Of a stretch of 64,000 nucleotides of DNA, positions 17,728 through 31,507 are shown piece after piece (within the stretch, counting starts at the first letter, position 1; the number at the start of each line of letters is the position of its first letter). Origin of the DNA: Acanthochromis polyacanthus (Eukaryota > Chordata > Actinopteri > Pomacentridae); contig NC_067125.1 in the NCBI RefSeq assembly GCF_021347895.1, forward strand, positions 9,382,768-9,446,767, written 5' to 3'. The notes under the pieces are model-generated. The model had not been told where the DNA came from. It was given only the letters and a program-made list of their open reading frames with translations, and did not search any database. A program made the position numbers and the translations under genes.

Positions 17728-18090
17728 CACCATCGTTCAAACGTTTGGGGTCATCCAGGCAATTTCATGTTTTCCATGAAAACTCACACTTTTATTCATG
17801 TGCTAACATAACTGCACAAGGGTTTTCTAATCATCAATGAGCCTTTCAACACCATTAGCTAACCCAATGTAGCATTAGAACACAGGAGTGATGGAAATGT
17901 TCCTCTGTACCCCTATGGAGATATTCCATTAAAAATCAGCCCTTTCCAGCTAGAATAGTCATTTAGCACATTAATAATGTCTAGACTGGACTCCTGATTC
18001 ATTTAATGCTTTCTTCGTTGAAAAAAAAACAACTTTTCTTTCAAAAAATAAGGACATTTCTAAGTGACCCAAAACGTTTCAGCGGTAGTG
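17728..18090 (-). mobile_element. Tc1/mariner-type MITE, copy 2
   Basis: This is a complete 363-bp copy in the reverse orientation to copies 1, 3 and 4. The left terminus is CACCATCGTTCAAACGTTTG after TA at 17726-17727; the right terminus is AACGTTTCAGCGGTAGTG at 18073-18090, followed by T-TA. The two ends are inverted repeats of each other. The internal phrase CCCCTATGGAGATATTCC (near 17910) is the reverse complement of that in the other copies. Non-coding; mobilised in trans. Confidence 0.88.
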
Positions 18091-19632
18091 TTATTTTTAT
18101 TAATTATTTCTGTACAAAAGAAGTTTACTATGTAATTGTTCTTTTTTTTTGATTAATCAATATTCAAACTTTCCATTTCTGTTTTGTACTTACTAAGCTG
18201 TACCATTATCGTCTGCGGGAGCATAATCAGCTATGAACAACATTATGTATGTAGAACATGTGACCATGAAATATTTTGACAGCAATCGTCAACTTTAGCC
18301 TGAAGGCTAATGAATCAATCACGATTGGTTAGACAATTGAATACACACATGAAGCAAATTATAATACTACTATAGGCAACATGTTGTCTATAGTATTTAA
18401 TTAAGTCGCTACATATGATTATTACTGCGTTGCTGGACGTGCTACATATATAATGTGGCTATTCCCCCGTATGCTAATGAGCACAAACTGCAGAGTCATT
18501 TTTGATTTTCCTTCAAGAATTAAATTTTGAAATAACAACTAAAACAAACAATTAACACTGAAACAGTTTTCCATTTGAGAAGTAATTGAAAAACTGGATA
18601 ATGAAAGTTTCAAACTGTTTTTTCTTTAATTTGATTCATTTAGATAATGAACAAAAGTGTTACACAGACTCGGCACTTCCACCAAAGAAAATATAACGAG
18701 GAGAAAAACTGAAATTAAAGTAACAGCATGTGGTCCGGAAGAAGTTAAATCATCAGTGAAATGAAGAACTAACCCACAATCGCTCAGAGAACACAGCTTC
18801 CTTTAATAGACCAAATTAACCTTATGGATTTGCAAGACTTAACTTTCAAGGTCTGCATAGTCTCATAGGGCTTCCTACTATAAGTGAATACATGCATTCA
18901 TTTTCTGTGATGATTTTTTTTCCACAGCGGAGATTATAAAGTTTCTTACCATCTTTTATATTTTTCACCACACAGTAGAAAGAAGTAAGAACTGATTCCA
19001 ACTCTGCAACTGTTTGTAAAATATCTGCTTTCACACAGCTCAGTACAAGGCTGCACTTTATTTGGCCATGATGGCGTCATGTAGTAGCAGGTAAGAATTA
19101 AATCTTATATAAGCTATTAACTTAGCATACAGATGGATCTTTGAAGCAGTCTGATTTTGATTCATCCACCATCAGTCTTTAGACGTATGTGCTAATCAGT
19201 GCGTATTGTTTCATCTCTGCTGTTTGCCAGCAGAATCGTGCCAATCAAACACCTAGCGCAACAGCAACGCATATGTGATGGCTGAATTTGCAAACAACGC
19301 ACCGCTTGAGCATCAGTTAAGGGTTTAATCAGTAAAAGTACATCACTTGAAGGAGAACACCAGACAAAACACATGCTATATGAAAACCAGAAGAGTCAGC
19401 TTCTGGCAAATCATTACAAAGTACTCTGTTCTATTTGAGTCTGACACCACCAGCAAACCTGAACCTTAGTGAGTTGAAGCTACAAGTCTTGCACTGAAAG
19501 GCACAGATTACCATAGCGCTAATCACACTGTAGCATTGTTCATTAACAAGCATTTACTTTGCTAGATCTTATCTAACAAATAAGGAAAACACGCCGTCAA
19601 GAGCAAATTTTTAATTAAAATGACCTCATATA
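18091..19632. other. intronic stretch between two MITE copies
   Basis: Only short chance frames; no gene or repeat recognised. Confidence 0.55.
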
Positions 19633-19990
19633 CACTTGAAAAGTTTGGGGTCACTTACAAATGTCCTTATTTTTGAAAGAAAAGTAGTTTTTTTTTCAAT
19701 GAAGATAACATTAAATGAATGAGAAATCCAGTCGAGACATTGTTAAAGTGGTAAATGTTTATTCTTGCTGGAAACGGCTGATTTTTTTAATGGAATATCT
19801 CCATAGGGGTACAGAGGAGCATTTCCAGCAACCATCACTCCTGTGTTCTAATGCTACATTGTGTTAGCTAACGGTGTTGAAAGGCTCATTGATGATTAGA
19901 AAACCCTTGTGCAGTTATGTTAGCAGATGAATAAAAGTGTGAGTTTTCATGGAAAATGTCTGGGTGAGCCCAAACTTTTGAACGGTAGTG
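19633..19990 (+). mobile_element. Tc1/mariner-type MITE, copy 3 (complete)
   Basis: A complete 358-bp copy flanked by TA on both sides (19631-19632 and 19991-19992), as expected for Tc1/mariner insertion. Termini are CACTTGAAAAGTTTGGGGTC and CAAACTTTTGAACGGTAGTG. The body is colinear with copy 1 and inverted relative to copy 2. It has no open frame of its own. Confidence 0.92.
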
Positions 19991-22900
19991 TAAATCCCAG
20001 CATCGCTCTACACACCTTCCACCGGAGCAGATGTAAGGCAGACAGCAGAAAACACCTGTGAGCGCTTGCAGAGTCTTTAAGCGTAGATAGTTGAACAAGT
20101 CATGCTTCATTTGCATCTTTGTCTCAAAAATATGTTCCGACGCCTGTTTCCATCAACTTGGGCTTTTTGTTCGCGTGCCATCTGGAATCAGGTTTTTCAT
20201 GCTTTTTGTTTTCCGCTGATGCTCTTTATAGAACTCAGCACTGCTATCAAAGACATCTACTGGTGAAAATCCAATTCTTTACCTTGTTAACATTTCCATA
20301 TGGTGTAACAAACAGATGGAACCAATCCTGCCAACTTACACAAAAGGGCTTTCTGTATCATTATTGTTTTTCAAAATCAATTTCTCCAATTTTACAAGTT
20401 GCCATTTTGTCACAGTTTAGTAGTTTATAGTATTTGTGATGCTGTGCTCAAGCTGCGACAAGTGGGGAAGAATGAGAGAAGCTTCATAGATCTGCACTTT
20501 TTAAATGAAGCAATGGTGCACATCTAAGCCGTTTTAGGGTAGAAGGAGATTATTGACAAAGGAAAAAGCTTTGAAATATATAACTTTCATTACACAATGA
20601 GAAGTTTTCAGAGGTTTAGTCAATAGCACTTTCTACTTTGTGCTGTTAGCGCTGTCCCTGTTAATGCTAAATACAGTAATCCATATAGCTTACTTTTCTA
20701 TGTAACAATTAGAGATATACACTATATCCACTTCAACTTTATGTCTATTATCCATTGTTTGTGTCTTGCAGGATCATTCTAATTGGTGCATTCTCAAGTG
20801 ATTCATCAAAGTAAATATATGATCATGAGATATTTCATTTTGAGATGTTCTGACCTAAAAGAATATGTCCTTGAAGCTTTTTTATTTTTCCAAAAGCAGC
20901 TGCTGCATTCGAAGAAGCCTTTGAAATGGGACAGACCTTGTCAACCTGTTATGACACATTTGTTCTGAGTATACAGACGTGGAGGACCCAGCCTCTGAAT
21001 TGGGACACAGCCGCTGGCATACTTGTGCATCACTGGCACAAGGTGGGAACGTCAACCTAGGGAGGCCGATGTACACAGTAAAGTGAAAGAGGATGAAGGA
21101 AAGGGAATCCATTACCTTAAATTCAAATTATCTTAATTTTCCAATCTGACCTCCACAGAACCCTGACAGTAAACAGAACTTGATGTACTTGCTTTACTTC
21201 CCTAAACTTCATACTTATTTCCATGGCAACTTTGAGTACACTGTATGCTACATGACACATGGAAATCACATGATGCTATTTAATATTCCTTTTCCACAAT
21301 GTGTAATCTGCTTTCAGAGTCGGCGCTCATCCCCAAATATTATGAGACTTTGTCAAAGGCACAGAATGAAGAAAATAAAGGCATTTGTGTGGGTGTACAG
21401 CTGGCTGTAGAGCAATCCACAATTTGATTTCTACTACAAGGGCCACAGTGCTAGATGGTCTTTGGACATGAGGCTTAGAGAATCAACAAATTGAGTCACT
21501 AAATGCCAGCTTTGAGCGATGGTAAGATTTTGTGATTGACAGTTCACTACGATCTAAGTCACAGTGAGAACAGCAGGTTCCGCTGCTGCCAGGCTCTTGT
21601 GAAAGGCAGCAAAAGCCCTCCTAAAAGCTCTTTATTCTGAAATCTGTAGACATATACAGTACAAACTCCCCCACGCATGAACGCACTCCCTCAAAAGCGC
21701 AAACTTAAAACTCTGAACATTTCCCTGCTTCAAATCCTGGTTGGGATTTCCTGCTCAGCACCTTCTCTTGCTCTCTTTTCTGTTGCCAAGGTCTACTGTA
21801 CCTCACAGTCTTCAAAACAAAAGCTGTTTTGTTTCGAGCGCAGCAGCAAACTCAACACACAAAGAGTCACGACATTTGTCTTTTGATACTGCAACAGGGC
21901 TCACAAGTAACATAACTTTACGTTTCCTCTCTCATGTCAAACTTTTTCAACTTGAAACTTTCCCCCGAGTTCCAAACTCCCAACTTTGAGGCCTGATAAA
22001 TCACAGACACACAACAACACGATGACTGAGACCACATTTAGTAATAACAGACCCAACGCTTTGAACGATAATTAAAATTTCCAAATAAGCGCGGACTCTT
22101 ATGATAATACTCTGCTAATGCGTTTACATTAATTTTGCCTTTGTTGTTGTTATTATTGCGGTTCTTTGCCTTCTCGCGTCTGACTAGCTGGATTCAGAGG
22201 CTGTCATTGCTCATGCTGACGCCCTTCTATAATCATATCCCCAGATTCTAATTACTATGGAGTCTTACGCAAATTTGTCTGCAGCTAAATGACGCTTTTC
22301 ATCCAGAAATTACCAAAATTCCTTACAGTGTGATTAGTGCTTTAGCACCACTCCCCAGGCAACCCTCCATTCTTCTTTGCTTTTATTGTTTTTATCCTCT
22401 CCCCCGGCGCATACACTCCCCCATCCATGACAGCCACGGCGCACAGTTGGTGGTTTCCCAATCTTTGTAGAAGGCACAGTGTTTAGGCATGTCTATTTCA
22501 ATCATCCCAAATAAGAGAGAACTGACACGAAAAATTGTATTTTGAGGATATAATGTTGTTTTGTAAGAAGTGATGAAATATGGAGTTTTTCTGAGATAAC
22601 AAATAAAAAATAAGAGCAGGAGAATTCATGAATAAACGTTGCACAATTCAGAATATCCTTCTCACTGTGGTCATCGCAAACCTGACAATGTTCCACACAA
22701 TGGATGAAGGCTCACTATTTTCTATGCACATGAATAGCTTTGATTATCAGGGCTGGACTAATTTGTTATCTCATCTTTATAACCAGCAGGGGTTTGATTA
22801 CTCATTTTGGAAGTGGCTAATGTTCATCTCATGGAAGCGTTAATGTTCCAACAACTTTTCCAAAGTTTTGATTCTTCTCTTATCAGTTGTAAATGCTTTC

Positions 22901-24130
22901 GCTTGCAATGCTTCTATTTATATGGTCAAATGTCACTCTGATGAGTGACTTTTGCATGGTTTTATACATGTTGTCAAAATAGAAATGCATCTGAATGAAT
23001 GCTGTTAAACCAAAACATGATGAGTAGATTGAATGTAAAAGAATGTAAAAGCTGGAAGCTGTGAGACATTAAAAGAAAATTCCACTTTATTTTTAGTCTC
23101 TTTTTTGGTTCGATGTTAAAGAAGTGTGCTTGTGACCAAAAGGTTGCCTGTTTGATTTTCAGATTAGCAGAGTAAATCTAGGTAGAGAAAAAGCAACAGC
23201 AGTGCTTGTCCCTTACTGAATACCACCACTGAAGTACTCTTGAGCATTAAGAGCCTCAGCCTGTAAATGGCTCAAAGTGGAGCCACTCATTCACCACCAG
23301 ATCAAACCCTTTTGAACTGTTTTAATTGCATGTTGACTAATCTCAGCAATACATCAATGGGCAGTTATGTTCATTTCAAGTATCATTTCTTTAGGTCATG
23401 ATAACTGCACTCAGCAAGGCAACTACTTAGATCAGAGAACACAAGGAATTAGTTAAACAAAATCTAGAAGGACGAGAAAAAGAACTGTTTAGATAATCAC
23501 ATTATTAACGAAGGTTCTGCCATATTATCTCAACCACTTTCAGAAGGTTCACCAGAATTATTGCCCTCATTACACATGAAAGCTGGCTTTAAATAAGACT
23601 GAGACCCACTTATGCCAAACTAGTTTGAGGGCTGGAGTGAAGCTTTTGAGAGCCAAAGAAAGAAAAAATACACGAGGAGACTCAACCCTTATTTGGTCTA
23701 GAACAAGGGACTGCTTACCTCAGAGGCTAGGGAAGGGATTATCATGACCAACTAAAAAGTTTTGACTGCCATCTTTTTAGTGCCCAGTCTGCCTAATCCA
23801 AATCAGAAATCCAAACCCCAGCACAAATCGTCCTCTTGCACTGCAAAAGAAGTTCACTTCATTAGAGTGTGCTTCATTAACCTTCCTGTTGTTGTCTCAT
23901 CTGTGGAAAAGCAAACTACTTGTGAGAAGGTTTAGATGTTGAACCAACTCCAGACTGTAACAAACACCTTTTTCCTGTTAGTGTAAAGGGGGTGTGATAC
24001 TGCAGAGGTGCTAGATGATGCGTGAAGCTGTACTTCGGAAATCAGCATGATAACATTCATAATGGATTGTTTTGCAACACTGATGCTTACTGTGTTCACA
24101 CAGATAAAAATATCACCCATCAGAAGTCTA
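19991..24130. other. intronic stretch without recognised gene
   Basis: It contains the partner (about 20440-20560) of the diverged repeat at about 12540-12660. All open frames are below about 105 codons and motif-free. Bases about 22030-22300 are a slightly more GC-balanced block with several TAATTA-like sites, but conservation cannot be judged here. Confidence 0.5.
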
Positions 24131-25070
24131 CACTGATCAGTCACAACATTATGACCACTGTCAGGTGAAGTGAATAACATCGATCATCTTATGAAAATGC
24201 AGTGTTCTGCTGGGAAACCTTGAGTCCTGACATTCATGTGGGTGTTTGACATGTAACGCCCACCTCAACATTACACATCAAGCAACCTTTATTTGGTTTT
24301 ATTGCCAGAGCTGTACATCATAACAGTAAACTATGAGTCAGTTTCAATGTTAGCTTGTACTCTGTATTTATCATCTGTCTTATCATGCATGTATCCAATT
24401 GTGTTTAATGTTCCCTGTTCCCCTCCCCTTCTCTACCCCTCTCTTCCTCTACCTCTCTACCTCTTCTGTACCTCTCAACCCACCCGGCCAGCAGCAGATG
24501 GGTCCCCCACATAAAGAGCCGGGTTCTGCTCCAGGTTTTTTTTTCCCTGTTAAAAGGGTGTTTTTCTTGCCACTGTCGCCTTGGGGCTTGCTCTGGGGGT
24601 TCAGGCATATGGGTTTTGTAAAGCGTCTTCAGACAATTTGACTGTTTGACAATTTGATTGGCGCTATATAAATAAAATTGAATTGAAACTGAATTGAATT
24701 GAACCCCCCACCCCCTCACCCCCGTAGCAACAACAGCAATTGATGCCAGCTGCCACCTTCAGTAGGACAATGCACCCTGACATATCACATAAACTGCTCA
24801 GGAGTGGCCCGGGGAACACGACAGAGCTAAGCTGTTCACCTGGGTTCCACACTCCCCAGATCCAAACCTTATTGAGCATCTGTGGGATGCACCAGGATAA
24901 ACCTGATCTAGGTAGGTCCCACTCTTTAACGCACAGAGTTCACTGCCACCATCCTGGTGACACAGGGCATCCCCAAATGTGTCTATACCCCACCGGTCAG
25001 AGGTTTTAGTATCATGAAGGGGCCCAACACAACAGTAGGCAGGTTGTCATTATGTTATGCCTGATCAGTG
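24131..25070 (+). mobile_element. non-autonomous Tc1-like element with nested LINE fragment
   Basis: A 940-bp element bounded by TA (24129-24130 and 25071-25072). The termini CACTGATCAGTCACAACATT and GTTATGCCTGATCAGTG are inverted repeats. The left part runs from the terminal repeat straight to transposase-derived sequence (GTTCTGCTGGGAAACCTTG near 24205), so the helix-turn-helix and the first half of the catalytic domain are missing. The right part (24740-25010) holds the decayed transposase C-terminus: an AGGACAATGCACCCTG block (QDNAPC-like, second catalytic Asp region) and CTTATTGAGCATCTGTGGG (IEHLW, containing the catalytic Glu). Several frameshifts prevent translation. A LINE 3' end splits the element. 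Confidence 0.85.
24285..24703 (+). mobile_element. RTE-like LINE 3' end inserted in Tc1 element
   Basis: Between the two Tc1 halves lies a pyrimidine-rich block, then GAGCCGGGTTCTGCTCC, GTTAAAAGGGTGTTTTTC, CACTGTCGCCTTGGGGCTTG and finally TTGGCGCTATATAAATAAAA with an (AATTG)n tail. This is the characteristic 3' UTR of teleost RTE/Rex3-type LINEs, as I know it from other fish genomes. It is heavily 5'-truncated, and its left boundary is approximate. Confidence 0.82.
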
Positions 25071-25630
25071 TATATTGGTCCAACAGCTTGATCCATTTAA
25101 GGTATAAATCTACTGGTCTAAATTCTAAACCTCCTCTTTCCTAAACCCTCAATGCTCGCTGACATCCAAACACTAAAAACTGTTTCCCACAGTGGCACCC
25201 ATGCCTTTCAGAATCTACAGTGCACAGGGGGAAGGCAGTTTCACCATTACTGCTACAGGCACTCTCTTTACTGCTCTCGACGCTGTCAGTCCAGCTGTGT
25301 CCAGGCTGCCAGCTGCTGGCTCAGCTCCAGGCTGTCTGTCACAGGGTCAGCTCAGAAAGACGACCACTCACAGCCTGTAAACACTGCTGATGGCTAAAAC
25401 ACTCACACCATCCATCATGGAGGTGCAAAGACTGTACTTATCCCCCAGGGGCTTCACGCACGCACACACAGACGGGCACACGCACATACAGGAAGACACA
25501 AGCATACCGGCCTGTGAGCCATCTTTCGGTGGATGGTATCGATTAGCCCTCTGTAATTAACACATACTCCCACAGGGAATAAATCAGTGCTGATGAATGA
25601 CTTATTGTGCTGGTTTTGGTGGTGGAGGTG
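25071..25630. other. intronic stretch without recognised gene
   Basis: Two overlapping plus-strand frames (25152-25397) show no domain. Nothing else recognised. Confidence 0.55.
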
Positions 25631-25632
25631 TG

Positions 25633-25690
<58 letters not shown>
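25631..25690. repeat. (TA)n microsatellite with TG edges
   Basis: About 25 TA units with a single C interruption at about 25643, flanked on the right by a few TG units. The Ile-Tyr frames through it are artefacts. Confidence 0.96.
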
Positions 25691-25693
<3 letters not shown>

Positions 25694-25992
25694 ACGCATG
25701 TGTGTATGTGTTACAGGTTATTGGGTCATTAAGGTTCAATGAGTGATAGTCAGGCCCTGGGGTGAGCTGAAGTAAAAGTGCCCTGGTCAACAGTATAAAA
25801 GTGCTGCTGCAATATGATCCTGTGACTGGAGGCAATCACTGTGGACTCAGAGACATTTAAAGAGCACAAACCACAGAGACCAAAGCTACCGCAGGACAGG
25901 AATATGTCTCAACTGACTATATATTTGGCATTAATGTACAACCCCAATATGTATATTCAGAATGTAAAAATTCAAGTAAATATGGTGTGATT

Positions 25993-26345
25993 AGGGCTGC
26001 ACAGTGGGTTAGTGGATAGCACTATCACCTTGCAGCTACAAATCCCTGGTTTGCTTCTCGGCCTGAGTCTGGGGTCTTTCTGCATGGAGTTTGCATGTCC
26101 TTCCTGTGCATGCGTGGGTTTTCTCCTGGTTCTCCGGCTTCCTCCCACAGTCCAAAAACATGCTGAGGTTGATTGGTGATTCTAAATTGTCTGTAGGTGT
26201 GAATGTGAGTGGTTGTTTGTCTGCATATGTAGCCGTGTGATAGACTGGTGACCTGTCCAGTGTGTCCCCTTCCTTCACCCTAAGTCAGCTGGGATAGACC
26301 CCACGATCCTAATGAGGATTAACTGGTGCATAGAGGATGGATGGA
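25993..26345 (+). mobile_element. tRNA-derived SINE (DANA/mermaid-like), copy A
   Basis: It begins with GGGCTGCACAGTGGGTTAGT (diverged tRNA-like head, A-box region), with a decayed B-box near 26047. The conserved body follows (TGGAGTTTGCATGTCC, CTTCCTCCCACAGTCCAAAA, TCTAAATTGTC) and then CCTGTCCAGTGTG, ending in a GGATGGATGG tail. This is the common teleost SINE with a V-SINE-type central domain. It is transcribed by RNA polymerase III and moved by a LINE. Several head substitutions show it is old. Confidence 0.88.
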
Positions 26346-28933
26346 TGAAGTTCAAGTGTGAAGAAAACCATTTGGAGAAGTCAGTAAAGTCATCAACTCT
26401 ACCATAAATATTAGTAGAGGCATGGTGTGGTCCTACAACTTCACTACAAATCTTATCAGCAAATCAAATTCACATCAAGGTCTTGCAGTTTCAAAGGAAT
26501 GTATGACTGTGTTTTGTTTCACAAGTTTCAGTGTTTAACAGGTGTTTGATGTCACCTCTGGTGTTAACCAGTCATCAATCATTATTTATTCCAATTAACT
26601 GTAACTAATTAAGTGTAACTTCACCCCCAGCTCTGAGGCCCACTCCACCCATGGCATAATTTTGAAAAATGCTACAAAGTGTGCAAGGAGCAGGGACATG
26701 AATGTGTGAGGCTTGTTGTTCAGTGACATCCCGACACCAGAGAAAGAATTCTTAGCTCAAACTCAGCCTAAACTTTATTTCCGTTTGCTTCTCTCCTGCT
26801 CTCTGTGCTCACATGAATTGTATTTTAATATAAAGCACCACACAAGGAAGCTTTACATGTTTTAGTGCTCTTGTGTAGTATATAAAACATATTTACCCTG
26901 ACTTTAACTAAACAGCAATAAGACTACAGACTACTACCACTGCAGCTCACAGTCAGATTCCAAATAAAGCCTTTCTTATTTCTATTTTTTGTGTTGTCAA
27001 GCAATAGAATTACTATTAATAATGGTTGGAATGCAACTCATGATGACTACAGTCACATCCGTTGCTGCTGATGCTGCTCCACACGGCCAAAATCCTTATT
27101 TTATAACCTTCAACGACCGTGAGATGACAAATTTAGTGATGTTGACCTGTTAAATGATCCCTTAGGGAGAAATCAGAAGTAACAGAATTCATTGGTCTCA
27201 TTGGACACACTCATTCACATATATGTCAGCTGTCGAGCAGTCAGCTGTGCTGCTCCTCTTCAGCCCACTGAAGAGAGCAGATGCAGAGGGAGGTGTGTCG
27301 ACTGTAGGGAAGGAAGACCTCACACTCACTGAGGAGTAATGGAGACTGTATTGTAGAGAGAGTAGCTAAGGTTTGTCCAAATTGTCAGTAAATTTATTGC
27401 TAGAAGCTGTTTTGAAAATGATCACATCTGATTGAATGTAACATTGTTTTTTTATGTGAACTTCATTAAGTGGAGGAGCCCCACAGCTGGCTCTGTGTCA
27501 GCACCTTAGAAGGTTAGGGATGATTTCTACAATAGATGTCATGTTGAAACATTTTCAACCAGAAAAGCTGACGTTTATGAGTTTGTTATAAATGTCAGTA
27601 TTAACACTGCAGTTTTGCATTCCATCACAGCACTGAATTAATCACTTTACAGGTCAAAAAACACATTCAAGTGTGAAGCACCTCCTTATTAATGTTGGGT
27701 TAAATATGTAAATATTCAGTCAGTTTATTCCTGCTGCTTTACTCATCTATGCAGGTGAGGAAAATGCCAATCCAAAATTTTTCAATTACAAGGGAATCAT
27801 GCAGTGATTCATTAAGAGCAATGTTACAATATAATGATACCCAATCCATGTGTGTCTTGTTTCAAGCTTTGTTTTGCTTGAGTTTGGTCATTAACTTGAT
27901 TTTAAGTGTGAAACCTTAACAATGCTGTTCTTGTGCAGAGCCCTCAGTGGCAACAACCTGTGTGTCTCCATCCCTTTACGAGCACCTTGTGTTGTTCCAA
28001 TTTCTAATTCTGCCTGTCACTATAACCCTGCTGCAGCTTTCGGCTCAACAGCAAGAAAAAAGAGCAGCGCAGAGCTAAATCTTGAGTTGACCATTTCATT
28101 ATAACCCAATCAGCTTTAATTTTAGTGCTCATGCCGAAATCCAATTACCTTCTTAATTTAAATCAACCATGCTTTTATTAGCCATTCATATATTTTTTGT
28201 CAAGGGTTCTAACCTAACGTCTCGCTGCTTGTCTCTAGCAGATTGGAAACTCAACCGAAAAGGAAGCATGGAGGGCTTAAAGGTTGAGTAGAAAATTGAG
28301 GTTGGGATAATATATGCCATCAATTTGCACTTCCTTTCACTTAGCCTGACCATTATCTGTCTTCCTCGACAGCTTTAGGTGTTATTCTATAGGTGGAATA
28401 TATTTTGACAGACAGCATTGTTCAAGATCCAGACAAACGCTGACTAGCTTTGGGATTATAATATATTTAATAGGTAATGTATTTGAGAGATGTTATTGAA
28501 AGCCAGCGAAGAGACGCTGCTTTAAATTACACAAGCATACAAGCATAGCAAAGCACACCTGACCTTGGAAGGCTCAGAAAATGATAGGCTTGATCCCAAG
28601 ATTAACATAGGTTTATCAGAAATGACGTCAAGGTATTGTCTGGGAAAGAACAAATGTGACGTTTAATCAATAAGACTTACTGCATTTTGCAAGCCTGGCT
28701 CTGTTGAGGATATGAAGTTTATGTTTAATTTAGGCCGAACACATCTCTGATGATTTTCTCTGTCTTTGTTCTTCTTTTGTCGCAGTGTGTGTTTAATTTG
28801 ATTTTGCAGAGGCCGTGACTTTTCTCCATATCAAACTGGGTGATGAAGCAAAGGTGATTTTAAAACCTCTATGGTATGTACGAATAGATTAATGGATCAG
28901 GTAGAAAGTGGTCTATAATCTTAATGCTCTCAT
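26346..28933. other. intronic stretch without recognised gene
   Basis: No gene, RNA or repeat recognised. The one frame above 59 codons (27922-28104) has no motif. Confidence 0.55.
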
Positions 28934-29305
28934 CCCATCCATCCGTCCATTGTCTATACACTGTGTTATCCTCACTAGGGTCGCGGGGGGTGCTGGAGCC
29001 TATCCCAGCAGACTCGGGCGAAGGCAGGGGACACCCTGGACAGGTCGCCAGTCTGTCGCAGGGCTACATATACAGACAATCAATCACACTCACATTCACA
29101 CCTACGGGCAATTTAGAGTAACCAATTAACCTCAGCATGTTTTTGGACTGTGGGAGGAAGCCGGAGTACCCAGAGAAACCCACGCATGCACAGGGAGAAC
29201 ATGCAAACTCCATGCAGAAAGATCCCAGGCCCACCCCGGGATTTGAACCGGTGATCTTCTTGCTGCAAGGAGAAAGTGCTAACCACTTACGCCACTGTGC
29301 AGCCC
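28934..29305 (-). mobile_element. tRNA-derived SINE (DANA/mermaid-like), copy B
   Basis: Same family as copy A, in reverse orientation and better preserved. On the minus strand it starts near 29305 (GGGCTGCACAGTGGCGTAAG), keeps a near-consensus B-box (GGTTCAAATCC, about 29240-29250), and has the conserved body and the GACCTGTCCAGGGTGTCCCC block. It ends at 28934 in an ATGGACGGATGGATGG tail. Frames through it on the plus strand are not genes. Confidence 0.92.
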
Positions 29306-29370
29306 GCTCTCAATCCCAATCTTTTTTTCTTTTTTTTGCAAGAGAATAGAAAAAAGAGGATAAACATGTA

Positions 29371-29493
29371 CACAAATCAGCCACAACTCTAAATCCACCT
29401 GCCTAATATTATATTGTCATGTCTTTATGGTCCTTCTGCCATTAAGGGCATGAATCCGGAGACTTCTAGAGACGTCTTGTGGCGTTTGGCATG
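29371..29493 (-). mobile_element. Tc1-like end fragment
   Basis: A TA dinucleotide (29369-29370) precedes CACAAATCAGCCACAACTCT, then CCACCTGCCTAATATTATAT. This matches in layout the right end (reverse complemented) of the 24131 element. It is followed by a decayed C-terminal transposase stretch (GCATGAATCCGGAGACTTC, GTCTTGTGGCGTTTGGCA). It is a short terminal remnant of the same Tc1 group. The other end was not found. Confidence 0.6.
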
Positions 29494-30007
29494 ATTGACG
29501 TGATATGGTTACGTGGCAGGTCTTAATCTGTCATTCACCTGCAGGTATTTATAATTATCTCTCTTGCTGTTCTGAGCTCTGTTAGAAACACAGGAGCCTA
29601 ACATCAAATATCAAAGTAACCATACTGTACATTCACAAAGCAGTCGATGCCACCTGAAGCGCTGAACAAGCTGCAAGCTCTGGGGATGAAAAAGGAAGTC
29701 AGTGCACACGTGTTAAAAACTGCAGTTTCTTGAAAAATGAGTCAACCACATTTATGTTAAAGTTACTAGCTTTGCAACTTAAATTGACATGTTTACAGGC
29801 TGGTACGAAAACAGTTTTGATCTCAATGGCTAATTTTCTGTTCATGACAACTGTGCTGGGAGAGAATTTTTATATACACACGTGGACAAAATTGTTGGTA
29901 ACCCCTCAGTTAAAGAAGAAAACCCACAATTCTCACTGAAATCACTTGAACTCACAAAAGTAACAATAAATAAAATTTATTGAAAATTAAATAATCAAAA
30001 TCAGCCA

Positions 30008-31135
<1,128 letters not shown>

Positions 31136-31288
31136 ACCTTTTCACCAAACAGCAGGGTTGACTACTTGTCTCCCCTTTAAATAGGCAGACTGACTGATTA
31201 TGAGTTTGGAAACACCTGTGATGTCAATTAAATGACACACCTGAGTTAATCATGTCACTCTGGTCAAATAGTTTTCAATCTTTTATAG

Positions 31289-31505
31289 AGGTACCATCAT
31301 TCTTTGTCCAGGCCTGTTTCATTAGTTTGGTTTTTTTAAATAATTATGTTAATCAACAATTCAAAAGTAATGGCTGTTTTTTGATTATTTAATTTTCAAT
31401 AAATTTTTATTTATTGTTACTTTTGTGAGTTTCAAGTGATTTCAGTGAGAATTGTGGGTTTTTCCTTCTTTAACTGAGGGGTACCAACAATTGTGTCCAC
31501 GTGTG
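31289..31505. repeat. right terminal inverted repeat of the Tc1 transposon
   Basis: About 217 bp, reverse complement of the left repeat with scattered substitutions and small indels (for example an extra base in CATTCTTTGTCC relative to CATTTTGTCC). The arms have therefore diverged since insertion. Confidence 0.88.
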
Positions 31506-31507
31506 TA

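Noticed and set aside
28908..29349. Plus-strand frames of 65-73 codons near 29 kb
   Set aside because: They lie inside the reverse-oriented SINE copy B.
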